Of a stretch of DNA of 64,000 nt, positions 54,238 to 62,228 are shown piece after piece (positions within the stretch are counted from its first letter, which is position 1; every line of letters begins with the position of its first letter). The notes beneath the pieces are model-generated. The model ran no database searches, had not been told where the DNA came from, and worked only from the letters and a program-made list of their open reading frames with translations. The position numbers and the translations under genes were made by a program. Source of the DNA: Bacteroides faecis MAJ27. GTDB taxonomy: Bacteria; Bacteroidota; Bacteroidia; Bacteroidales; Bacteroidaceae. The stretch is taken from positions 62,001 to 126,000 of the forward strand of contig NZ_FNNN01000004.1 of the NCBI RefSeq assembly GCF_900106755.1, in the 5' to 3' direction.

Positions 54238-56982
54238 CTATCCTTTCCTTTTCAGGAAATCCGTCGGACTCTCTCCGAACTGCTCTTTATAGCATTTGGT
54301 AAAATAAGAAGGCGAACTGAAACCTACTTCATAACCAATCTCCGCCACAGTCATGTCCGAAGAGGCGAGTAAAGAAGCCGCTTTCTTTAAACGGGCAATT
54401 CGAAGCAATTCGTTCGGAGAATAATTAGTCAACGATTTAATCTTGCGGTAAAGCTGTACACGGCTGAGCCCCATCTCTTTACCCAAATCCTCCACATTCA
54501 GACCGGAATCTCCCATCTTCTCCTCAATCAACGACTTGAATCTCTCTACAAAATCCTTGTCCATGTCACAGACATCTTCCTTCGCCAACGTCTGCCCGTC
54601 ACCAAAGAACTGCTTCAGACGACGATGAGAATCGATCAGATTGCGGACACGTGCCATCAGTAACTGCGAACTGAACGGTTTGGATATATAAGAATCCGCA
54701 CCACCGTCATATCCCTGAATACGTTGTTCGTCCAGCGAACAGGCAGTCAGCAGAATAACCGGAATATGACAAGTCTGTAACTCACTTTTCAGTCGGCGGC
54801 AACATTCAATACCATCAATACCCGGCATCATCACATCGGAAATGATCAGGTCGGGAACATACTTCATAGCCTTGCGGATACCTTCGGAACCGTCTGCCGC
54901 TTCAATCACCGTATAATCTGTGTGTAACAGCGTATGAACATACGAACGGATATCCTCATTATCGTCAATGACCAGCACGGACGGTTTGGAAGAATCATAT
55001 CCTTTTACCAGTTCTTCCTCTTCGGTCAACAAAATATCCGTTGTGCGGAAGTCCGGAGAAACAAGGATATCATCCGGTTCGGTGGCAACCGTCTCACAAG
55101 ACTGTACAGGTAATTCAACTGTAAAAATCGTGCCCAGCTTTTCATCACTCTCCACAGCGATTGTTCCTCCGTGCATTTCTACGAAAGCTTTCACCAATGC
55201 CAATCCGATTCCAGAACCGGCATGGTGCATATCGATCTTATAGAAACGGTCGAAAACATTGCGGATATGTTCAGCGGAAATCATAGAACCGGTATTTGCC
55301 ACCGTAAAACGTATCCATCGCTTGTCTTCTTTATTAAGTGAGGAGAGGCGGACAGCGATCTTTCCGTTTTCCGGTGTAAACTTAAAGGCATTGGACAGGA
55401 GATTGAAATAAATACGTTCCAGCTTTTCCATATCTGCCAATGTATGATAATCTGTCTCCGGCATAGAATCAAAAGAGAAATGAATATGCTTCTTACGGGC
55501 TGCCGCCTGAAAAGATTCATTCCACCCTTCGAAAGAAGAAAGGATATCCACAGAAACCGGAGTAAATTCCATCTTCCCGTTCTCATATTTACGGAAATCC
55601 AGAATCTGATTAACCAGACGCAGCAGGATATTCACATTCCGCTGAATCAGCATGAGCATCCGGTGCTGGTCGCCACTCAAAGTCTTATCCGCCAATAAAT
55701 GCTCTACCGGATCGGCAACCAATGTCAGCGGAGTACGAAAATCATGAGATATATTTGTAAAAAACACCAGTTTGGCATGGGTCGCTTCTTCCAGCTGGTG
55801 AGAAAGCTGTATCAATTGGTCACGCTGCTCTTCCAGTTTGTCACGCTGCTCTTCCAACTGCTGCTTCTGTTGGAAGAGTTCCTTATTCAGACGGTTCTTG
55901 GAGCGAAGTGATTTATAAACGACCAACAATAGCCCTGCCACCAGCAACAGAATAACCAAACTGCCATACATGACGACTTGTTGCGTAGCTACGCGGGAAA
56001 GATAACCGCCGATACGTCCGTTGAGTGTTTCAATTTTATTGTCGAGTTCAGAGATATGTGTAGTCTGCAACTGCATGACATGTGCGTTGGTACGGTCGAC
56101 AACGGCGGTATTCATCACCGTTTCTTTGGGATAGGGTCTCTTTTCAAGAATATCCATGGCCAGTTGCATCACCTTATCGCCATTGGTAGGATAGATAAAA
56201 GTAGCATCCAGCACACTGTCGAGTACCAGTTCCAGCCCATTTCCTTTGCCCGGCAAGGCGTCTATACCCACAAAAATCATTTCTTTTTCCCGGCCCGCTT
56301 TCTTGGCTGCCTGATAGGCTCCCGGAGCAATACGGTCATTATGAGCATACACGGCATCAATCTTGGGATGGTGCCGGAGCATGCTGTCCATTTCTATTTC
56401 TGCCGGACCACGTTCCCATGCAGCATCGGCTTTATCAATCAGTTTGATATCCGGAAATTTACTGATAGCAGCCATAAATCCCTGATGCCGTTCCATCGCG
56501 GGAGTCGAACCGCTCAATCCGGTAAGTTCCACCACATTTCCTTTCCCTTCGAGGCGGGAGGCAATATAGTTTCCTACCGAACGACCGATTTCATAATTAT
56601 CGGCACCAATATAAGCAGTATATTTATCCGAAAGAATCTTACGGTCCACAAGGATAACGGGGATGCCTCTCTGATAGGCTTCTTCTACAATCGGAGTCAT
56701 AGGAGCTGCTTCGTTAGCGGAAATAATCAGCAGATCGACTCCCTCATCCATAAAATAATGGACATCTTCCGCCTGCTTACTGTTATCGTCTCCCGCCGAA
56801 CGGATCTCTACCGAAACACCTTCATAAAACATCGCTTCCCGAAGAATCTCATCATTCATTTTATGTCGCCAGGAATCGTCGCTGCATTGTGCTACACCAA
56901 TACGGAAATGAGGAGCATCTTGTCGACACGCTGTCAACCAAACCAAACAAAATAATAGAGGTATCCATTTACTGTATTTCAT
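54238..56982 (-). CDS. Fructose-sensing hybrid two-component regulator of fructan PUL
   Basis: A 914-residue HTCS from the ATG at 56982 (a longer frame to 57009 adds nine charged residues before the signal peptide). The N-terminus has a signal or lipobox-like segment (VWLTAC). A periplasmic binding-protein fold of LacI/ribose-binding type follows, at about 25-315 (RIGVAQCSDDSW, VDLLIISANEAAPMT, AYIGADNYEIGRSVG). A span lies at about 332-356, kinase His413 in ISHDFRTPLTL, a receiver with Asp near 714 (ISDVMMPG) and an AraC-type domain at the end. It resembles B. thetaiotaomicron BT1754, which binds fructose. Beside GH32, fructokinase and fructose importer genes, that role is a strong inference. 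Confidence 0.93.
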   Translation of the reverse strand: MKYSKWIPLLFCLVWLTACRQDAPHFRIGVAQCSDDSWRHKMNDEILREAMFYEGVSVEIRSAGDDNSKQAEDVHYFMDEGVDLLIISANEAAPMTPIVEEAYQRGIPVILVDRKILSDKYTAYIGADNYEIGRSVGNYIASRLEGKGNVVELTGLSGSTPAMERHQGFMAAISKFPDIKLIDKADAAWERGPAEIEMDSMLRHHPKIDAVYAHNDRIAPGAYQAAKKAGREKEMIFVGIDALPGKGNGLELVLDSVLDATFIYPTNGDKVMQLAMDILEKRPYPKETVMNTAVVDRTNAHVMQLQTTHISELDNKIETLNGRIGGYLSRVATQQVVMYGSLVILLLVAGLLLVVYKSLRSKNRLNKELFQQKQQLEEQRDKLEEQRDQLIQLSHQLEEATHAKLVFFTNISHDFRTPLTLVADPVEHLLADKTLSGDQHRMLMLIQRNVNILLRLVNQILDFRKYENGKMEFTPVSVDILSSFEGWNESFQAAARKKHIHFSFDSMPETDYHTLADMEKLERIYFNLLSNAFKFTPENGKIAVRLSSLNKEDKRWIRFTVANTGSMISAEHIRNVFDRFYKIDMHHAGSGIGLALVKAFVEMHGGTIAVESDEKLGTIFTVELPVQSCETVATEPDDILVSPDFRTTDILLTEEEELVKGYDSSKPSVLVIDDNEDIRSYVHTLLHTDYTVIEAADGSEGIRKAMKYVPDLIISDVMMPGIDGIECCRRLKSELQTCHIPVILLTACSLDEQRIQGYDGGADSYISKPFSSQLLMARVRNLIDSHRRLKQFFGDGQTLAKEDVCDMDKDFVERFKSLIEEKMGDSGLNVEDLGKEMGLSRVQLYRKIKSLTNYSPNELLRIARLKKAASLLASSDMTVAEIGYEVGFSSPSYFTKCYKEQFGESPTDFLKRKG

Positions 56983-57243
56983 CTTTTCGTACTCTTTTCT
57001 GTCATCCAACTATTCTTTCCATCAGTATACAGAGATTTACTACCTCACCTCTGAAAACCAAACAAGCTGATGGAGAACAAAAATAAAAAATAAAACTGTG
57101 AAGTCCACTAACTATCACTAAATTATTCACTTATAAAAGTGAAGAAAAACGAGATTTACTCCTTCAGCATTTATTAAGAAAAGTATAAAGGGTAAACCAA
57201 ACACTTAATCTATGTTATAAAACAGGCTTATTTATTTGGATTA

Positions 57244-57274
57244 TTTGCTAATTTCACAGAAGCCCGTATCTTTG
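57244..57274 (+). promoter_or_regulatory. Promoter of candidate small RNA
   Basis: TTTG at 57244-57247, a 19-nt spacer and TATCTTTG at 57267-57274, an exact consensus match on the strand opposite to both neighbouring genes. Confidence 0.82.
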
Positions 57275-57280
57275 CAATGT

Positions 57281-57342
57281 GTTTTTCATAGTATTAGATT
57301 TAAGGTTAACAAAGGTTGGAGCAAGGCGTTGCTCCTTTTTTT
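57281..57342 (+). ncRNA. Candidate short RNA of about 60 nt
   Basis: It begins a few bases after a perfect promoter and ends in the hairpin GGAGCAA/TTGCTCC (57318-57335) followed by seven T residues. No start codon with a useful frame lies between them. The transcript start is inferred from the promoter, not measured. It could be an independent small RNA or an attenuated leader. Confidence 0.6.
57318..57342 (+). terminator. Terminator of candidate small RNA
   Basis: 7-bp stem with a 4-nt loop and a T7 tail. Confidence 0.82.
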
Positions 57343-57435
57343 ATGTCCGTACCTCACCTAGATCATACGTTTTCCTGGATCAATCCGCCCCCGGTTGTTT
57401 TCTGTTTGTTTCTTTCGAATCGGAAAAGAATATAT

Positions 57436-57520
57436 TTAGGCACGGATTACACGGATTAACACGGTTTTAGTGCTATGATTACGTAAAACAACCGTGTTAA
57501 TCCGTGTAATCCGTGCCTAA
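57436..57520. repeat. 31-bp perfect inverted repeat (CACGGATTA-type)
   Basis: 57436-57466 and 57490-57520 are exact reverse complements with a 23-nt loop. The arms are made of repeats such as CACGGATTACACGGATTA. There is no T tail. Repeats of this CACGGATTA kind are, from memory, frequent between genes in Bacteroides. Confidence 0.9.
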
Positions 57521-57559
57521 TCCTCAATTTATAATTTAGTTCATTTCGAATCGGTTTTG

Positions 57560-57627
57560 AATGAAGAATGAAGAATTACTTTGCAGCATGATAGCGCAGC
57601 CAATTCTTCATTCATTATTCATCATTT
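57560..57627. repeat. Dispersed hairpin repeat, copy 3 (core inverted)
   Basis: The arms AATGAAGAATGAAGAATT (57560-57577) and AATTCTTCATTC... (57602-57626) enclose a core that on the minus strand reads GGCTGCGCTATCATGCTGC, matching the cores of copies 1 and 2. Confidence 0.85.
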
Positions 57628-57792
57628 CGGTACAGTATGGAGCTTAAACCGGATTTTCGGACTGATCTGTTTTTTCCCACTCCTTCTCCGGCTTCCCATC
57701 AATAGTGTAACATTTCCAACACCCTGTCCGATATCCGTTCTTGTATTCACCACTTCCGGCAAATTTCGGGGAGGGGGATAATTACCTCAAAA

Positions 57793-57831
57793 GACAAGGG
57801 CAGGTCTCTGTTTAAAAGATCTGCCCTTGTC
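57793..57831 (-). terminator. Terminator of fructokinase operon
   Basis: On the minus strand GACAAGGGCAG pairs with CTGCCCTTGTC around a 17-nt loop, followed by TTTT. It lies 20 bp after the fructokinase stop. Confidence 0.8.
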
Positions 57832-57850
57832 CTTATATTCAAAAGAAAGA

Positions 57851-58738
57851 TTACCTCAACCGTTCTTTCAAGACTGCAGGAAGTTCAGGCATCGCCCCGC
57901 TCTGCGTACAAACGTAAGCGGAAACTTCAACAGCCAGTTTGTGCGCTTCGGGAACCGACTTACCATTCAGGATGGAAGCACAGAAAGCAGCAGTAAAGGA
58001 GTCACCCGCCCCTACCGTATCAGCTACCGGAACTTTCGGAGTTTCCTGGAAAGAGACAACTCCCGGAGTAAATACATAGCTGCCATTGATACCACAAGTC
58101 AGAATCAGCATTTTCAGATTGTATTTTGCCAGCAGAATCCAGCACTTGTCCTGTAAGTCGATACCGGGATAACCGAACATACGGCTGATAGTTATCAGTT
58201 CTTCATCATTAATTTTCAAGATGTTGCAGCGTTTAAAAGATTCACGCAATACTTCTTTCGTATAAAAGTCCTGACGAAGATTGATATCGAATATCTTCAA
58301 CTGCCCGTCTATATCAGGCATCGTATCGAGGAAACGGTTGATCGTAGCACGGCTTACTTCATTGCGCTGCGCCAGCGAACCGAAACAAACAGCACGTGTA
58401 TTCAAAGCAAGGCGTTTCAATTCGTCCGTGAAAGGAATATTGTCCCACGCCACACCTTCTTTAATTTCATAACAGGGAACGCCTTCACCATCCAGTGTCA
58501 CCTGTACCGTGCCGGTAGGATAATCAACCTGTTCGATCTGTGTCTTCAGATTCTTTTCTTTGAATACTTTCAGAATTTCGTCGCCCAGTTCATCTCTGCC
58601 TACCGCACTAACCACGCGGCTGTCGAAGCCGAACTGTGATACATGATAAGCGAAGTTTGCCGGAGCGCCGCCTATTTTCTTTCCCTCGGGCAATACATCC
58701 CATAATGCTTCACCCATTCCTACGATTATATTATTCAT
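57851..58738 (-). CDS. Fructokinase, PfkB family
   Basis: A 295-residue sugar kinase. The N-terminal segment is GMGEALWDVLPEGKKIGGAPANFAYHVSQFG and the C-terminal PfkB signature is VADTVGAGDSFTAAFCASIL, with the catalytic Asp. The GGAPANFA motif is typical of fructokinases. It phosphorylates fructose taken in by the importer encoded 34 bp upstream, feeding glycolysis. It corresponds to BT1757 of B. thetaiotaomicron by order and type. Confidence 0.95.
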   Translation of the reverse strand: MNNIIVGMGEALWDVLPEGKKIGGAPANFAYHVSQFGFDSRVVSAVGRDELGDEILKVFKEKNLKTQIEQVDYPTGTVQVTLDGEGVPCYEIKEGVAWDNIPFTDELKRLALNTRAVCFGSLAQRNEVSRATINRFLDTMPDIDGQLKIFDINLRQDFYTKEVLRESFKRCNILKINDEELITISRMFGYPGIDLQDKCWILLAKYNLKMLILTCGINGSYVFTPGVVSFQETPKVPVADTVGAGDSFTAAFCASILNGKSVPEAHKLAVEVSAYVCTQSGAMPELPAVLKERLR

Positions 58739-58772
58739 GATCTACGGATTTAATTGTTTTCCAAATATAAAG

Positions 58773-59942
58773 TTATTTTTTAATACGGAACGTATAATAC
58801 AGCAGATAAAGTACGCCGACTGTCATGACAGCTATCGCACCGTTCTGTCCCATCGAGGTATCTGATGCAACGCCCATAGCCAACGGGAATACCGTTCCGC
58901 CGAAAAGTCCCATAATCATCAAACCGGATACTTCATTTTTCTTGCCCGGAAGATAAAGCAACGCCTGTGAGAAGATAACAGAGAATACATTTGAATTTCC
59001 AAAACCGATCAGAGCAATGCAAGCATAAATAACAGCCTGTTCGTGGAAGATAAACAAACCGGCCATCGCAACCAGCATCATAACCACGCTGATACCGAAG
59101 AAAGATTTCGGGGACATCTTGCGCAGAATGAAAGAACCCAGGAAGCAACCTGCCGTACGGAAGATAAAATAAAGACTCGTAGCAAAAGCGGCCTCATCAA
59201 GCGTCATGCCAATACGTTCCATCAGAATCTTTGGAGCAGTGGTATTTGTACCGACATCGATACCCACATGACACATGATTCCGATAAAGCAAAGCAGGAT
59301 AAACGGTTTGCCAAGCAGTGCCAGACACTGACCGAAAGTGGAAGGTCTGCCTTCTTCTTTCTCTTCCTCAATCTGCGTGGCATTAAGCAGGAATATAGCA
59401 ATGATGGCCACTATCATGTAAATCGGGAAAAGTACACGCCAGCCGAGGCCGAAAGAAGGAATAGCCTGCGTAGCTCCCCACATAGCGATATATGGAGCGA
59501 GGAAAGAGGCTATTGCTTTCACAAATTGTCCGAAAGTGAGGCTGCTTGCCAAGCGGTCGCCACGGACAATGTTGGAAAGAAGCGGGTTCAGTGAAGTCTG
59601 CATCAAAGCATTTCCTATTCCCAGCAGAGAGAAAGAGATGAGCATCAGTGCATAACTGTCTCCGAAAACAGGCAACAGCAAAGAAGCAAATGTCACAATC
59701 AGGCTGAGCAATACTGTTTTCTTCTGACCGACACGACTCATCAGCATGCCGGTAGGTACAGAGAAAATAAGGAACCAGAAGAACACCAGTGAAGGGAAGA
59801 TGTTTGCCTGTGAATCCGTCAGACCTAAGTCTGCCTTTACATAGTTGGAGGCAATGCCCACCAAGTCAACAAATCCCATCGCGAAGAAACAAAGCATCAC
59901 AGGGATAAGCTTAGAAAGAGAAGCGTTTTTAGTATTTTCCAT
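58773..59942 (-). CDS. MFS fructose importer
   Basis: A 389-residue 12-span major facilitator of the FucP-like group (LIPVMLCFFAMGFVDLVGIASNYVKADLGLTDSQAN; later FGNSNVFSVIFSQALLY). The ATG at 59942 is used; a longer frame to 59975 adds 11 residues without family character. In B. thetaiotaomicron the matching gene (BT1758) imports fructose across the inner membrane. It precedes the fructokinase gene by 34 bp, so the two form a unit. Confidence 0.92.
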   Translation of the reverse strand: MENTKNASLSKLIPVMLCFFAMGFVDLVGIASNYVKADLGLTDSQANIFPSLVFFWFLIFSVPTGMLMSRVGQKKTVLLSLIVTFASLLLPVFGDSYALMLISFSLLGIGNALMQTSLNPLLSNIVRGDRLASSLTFGQFVKAIASFLAPYIAMWGATQAIPSFGLGWRVLFPIYMIVAIIAIFLLNATQIEEEKEEGRPSTFGQCLALLGKPFILLCFIGIMCHVGIDVGTNTTAPKILMERIGMTLDEAAFATSLYFIFRTAGCFLGSFILRKMSPKSFFGISVVMMLVAMAGLFIFHEQAVIYACIALIGFGNSNVFSVIFSQALLYLPGKKNEVSGLMIMGLFGGTVFPLAMGVASDTSMGQNGAIAVMTVGVLYLLYYTFRIKK

Positions 59943-60076
59943 TGTTTTATCTATTATAATTTCGTATATTAGCACAGTTATTCTGTTTCTTTCTCAACAG
60001 GCTCTTCTTATTTTTTCTCCTTATATCCCTTATGTTCCACAGTCGTGATAAGAACGTATCACAGGGGTGAGCAGAC

Positions 60077-60114
60077 CGTTTCACTACAATGATGTACTCG
60101 TTTCACCCGGGTGA
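60077..60114. promoter_or_regulatory. Candidate HTCS operator upstream of the fructose importer
   Basis: CGTTTCAC occurs twice in direct orientation (60077-60084 and 60099-60106), 22 bp apart, i.e. about two helical turns. The second overlaps the palindrome TCACCCGGGTGA (60103-60114). Direct repeats with this phasing suit AraC-type DNA-binding domains. No consensus -7 element is seen downstream, as expected for an activated promoter. This is an inference. Confidence 0.5.
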
Positions 60115-60222
60115 GATGATAGCCATCTCCCATACATAAAGGAAAGATAAAGGCATGTTAGCTCATAGATGATGCCTTCCTAAAAGGTAAACCATTAAAG
60201 AACGCGGCAAGAAAGGGCTGTT

Positions 60223-62055
60223 TTATTTCTTCAGTTTATAGGTTACGAAAGAGTCTACTTTGTAAGCTCCTCCTTTACTATAAAAGTCTATGTGATTATA
60301 AGGTTCCGAAGGAAATACCTGATTCGTCATAGCAAATCGTCCGCCATCACCGAAAGCTTCCACACTCGACTTATCCACATACAGACGAAGTTTCAATTCC
60401 TCTTTGCCGTCTTCAATCGCGGTCCAGGTCAACATCGGAAAGTTCTCATTGAAACCTACATCACCACTCTTGCGGCGATCCATCGAAAATTTCTTTTCTT
60501 TCATGTCGTACTGCATGTCTACTTCTTCTCCTTTATCGTTGTAGAGACGGAAGCCGATGACATCTGCATGCTGATTTCTGATAGCCAGCTCTATTTCATA
60601 AGCACCTTCGTTACCGGGAACCAGTTCTTTTACCGTACGGGTTCCGTTCACTCTGAATGAACGCTTCTTAAAAATATCACGCAACTTCAGCAATTCGGGA
60701 GAAGGAGCAGATTGAAGATAGATGCCATCTCCTACAGCAAACAGACTCAGGTCACGGGGAACAGAGTTCGGACTACGGTATTGAGAGGTCGGCACATCAT
60801 TGGCATATTGCCAGTTGCTCATCCATGCGATAGCAATACGGCGGTTATCGGGAGCATCGCTCCAAGTTACAGTAGCATAATGGTCTTTTCCCCAGTCCAT
60901 CCATTTCGTGACATTTGGCTGATTGTCACAAATAAACTTCTTACCGTCGAAACTGCCGACAAAATATTGAGTTGCGGAATCTCCGAAAGGCCCGTCACCA
61001 AGACTGCAGAGCAGTACCCATTTCTTTTCACCGGTTCCTTCTACCGGAAGTTCAAACAGGTCAGGACATTCCCACACATTGCCATGAGCGCCGTATCCTT
61101 CGCCGAAGCTGCTTTCAAAGGTCCAGTCTTTCAAATCAGGTGAAGAGAAGATTTGCATCTCCTGTCCTACTGCCAGCACCATGATCCAGCGCTGTGTTCC
61201 TTCGTACCAGAAGACTTTCGGGTCACGGAAATCACGTGCTTCGGACACCAATACAGGATTGTTTTCATATTTGGTAAAAGTACGTCCGTTATCGGTGCTA
61301 TAAGCGATGCTTTGTACTTGGCGGTCACTGTTTTGAGTATAGATAGCGACGATGGCGCCTGCACCGAAGCCGGCAGTATTATGATGGTCTACTACAGCCG
61401 AACCGCTGAAAATAGTGCCGAGTGCATCGGGAGTTATGGCGACGGGGCGGTGTTCCCAGTTAATCAGGTCTTTGCTGATCGCATGTCCCCAGTTCATGTT
61501 TCCCCATTTGGAGCCGTAAGGATTATACTGATAGAAGAGGTGGTATTCGCCATCTTTATATACCATTCCGTTCGGGTCGTTCATCCATCCGTAAAGCGGA
61601 GAGAAATGGTAGGTGGGACGGAACTTCTCCCGGTTGCCGGTATCGAAAGTATCGGACAATCTCATTTCTTTGCAGCAAGCAGTATTGTCCGGTGAAAGGT
61701 TGACACGAACAGGGTCGTTTGAGTTCATTTTAAATTTAAAAGAGATTGTCTTGCCGGAATAATCGGAAAGGTCTACCGGAACAAAATAATCTACCTTATT
61801 GACAGCGAGGCGCACATCGAAGTTCTTTACCTCTTTATTATTAACGATCATACTGATACGTACATCGGGGGAAGCATCTTCTACGGGCAGAAGCAGATAC
61901 TTCTGGGAAGCATTGACGCGTACAAGGCAATGACCTTCTCCCAGATTTCTAATCTGCAAAGGAGAACCTGCCGCTCGGGTTGAAACAGAAATAGTCATGA
62001 GAATAAAACAAATCAGAGCAGTCTGAAGTCGTTTGACAGAAAAAAATAAATTCAT
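60223..62055 (-). CDS. GH32 fructan hydrolase (exo-acting type), exported
   Basis: A 610-residue protein. A signal peptide (about 1-29, no lipobox, so probably periplasmic) is followed by an N-terminal beta-sandwich (about 30-135). The GH32 five-bladed propeller has the nucleophile Asp160 in GWMNDPNG, RDPK at 277-280 and the acid/base Glu329 in ECPDLF. A C-terminal beta-sandwich ends with VDKSSVEAFGDGGRFAMT. GH32 enzymes release fructose from levan, inulin or sucrose. The order matches BT1759 of B. thetaiotaomicron, but here SusD comes next with no second GH32 (endo-levanase) gene between them. Confidence 0.94.
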   Translation of the reverse strand: MNLFFSVKRLQTALICFILMTISVSTRAAGSPLQIRNLGEGHCLVRVNASQKYLLLPVEDASPDVRISMIVNNKEVKNFDVRLAVNKVDYFVPVDLSDYSGKTISFKFKMNSNDPVRVNLSPDNTACCKEMRLSDTFDTGNREKFRPTYHFSPLYGWMNDPNGMVYKDGEYHLFYQYNPYGSKWGNMNWGHAISKDLINWEHRPVAITPDALGTIFSGSAVVDHHNTAGFGAGAIVAIYTQNSDRQVQSIAYSTDNGRTFTKYENNPVLVSEARDFRDPKVFWYEGTQRWIMVLAVGQEMQIFSSPDLKDWTFESSFGEGYGAHGNVWECPDLFELPVEGTGEKKWVLLCSLGDGPFGDSATQYFVGSFDGKKFICDNQPNVTKWMDWGKDHYATVTWSDAPDNRRIAIAWMSNWQYANDVPTSQYRSPNSVPRDLSLFAVGDGIYLQSAPSPELLKLRDIFKKRSFRVNGTRTVKELVPGNEGAYEIELAIRNQHADVIGFRLYNDKGEEVDMQYDMKEKKFSMDRRKSGDVGFNENFPMLTWTAIEDGKEELKLRLYVDKSSVEAFGDGGRFAMTNQVFPSEPYNHIDFYSKGGAYKVDSFVTYKLKK

Positions 62056-62105
62056 GTTCTATGGTATTAAGGTTGTTATACTTTTGATAGTTGTTACAGT
62101 GCAAA

Positions 62106-62134
62106 GATAGGCGCTCCGGAAGGAAGCGCCTATC
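62106..62134. repeat. Hairpin between susD-like and GH32 genes
   Basis: GATAGGCGCT (62106-62115) pairs with AGCGCCTATC (62125-62134). On the minus strand it is followed by TTTG. A TATCTTTG -7-like element (62109-62102) overlaps the arm but has no TTTG at the right distance. It may be an mRNA processing or partial termination site that lowers expression of GH32 relative to SusD. Confidence 0.55.
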
Positions 62135-62228
62135 ACTTTTGTTGCAAACGCTGTAAAAGATGTTACCTCTCAGTATACTTTTTATTAATAAGTGCTTTAC
62201 TTAACGTCTGATACAGTCATCCTATGAA

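Larger units (their letters stand above)
56983..57850. other. 868-bp stretch between HTCS and fructokinase genes
   Basis: No protein gene that I can support. It contains a candidate small RNA unit (57244-57342), a 31-bp perfect hairpin (57436-57520), the third dispersed repeat (57560-57627) and the fructokinase terminator (57793-57831). A short frame at 57581-57781 overlaps the repeat and shows no family character. No consensus promoter for the HTCS gene is evident just upstream of 57009. Confidence 0.65.

Noticed and set aside
56503..56525. tRNA-like GAGTCGAACC string
   Set aside because: It lies inside the HTCS coding sequence and no cloverleaf can be drawn around it. No tRNA or rRNA gene was recognised anywhere in the window.
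55978..56955. 325-codon plus-strand frame opposite the fructose HTCS
   Set aside because: Shadow of the periplasmic-binding domain; the sense strand has clear conserved motifs.
57581..57781. 66-codon plus-strand frame near the third hairpin repeat
   Set aside because: It starts inside the repeat, lacks a ribosome-binding site and has low-complexity composition without family character.
62102..62109. Separate promoter for the GH32 gene
   Set aside because: TATCTTTG is present on the minus strand, but no TTTG lies 19-20 nt upstream and the element is part of a hairpin arm.
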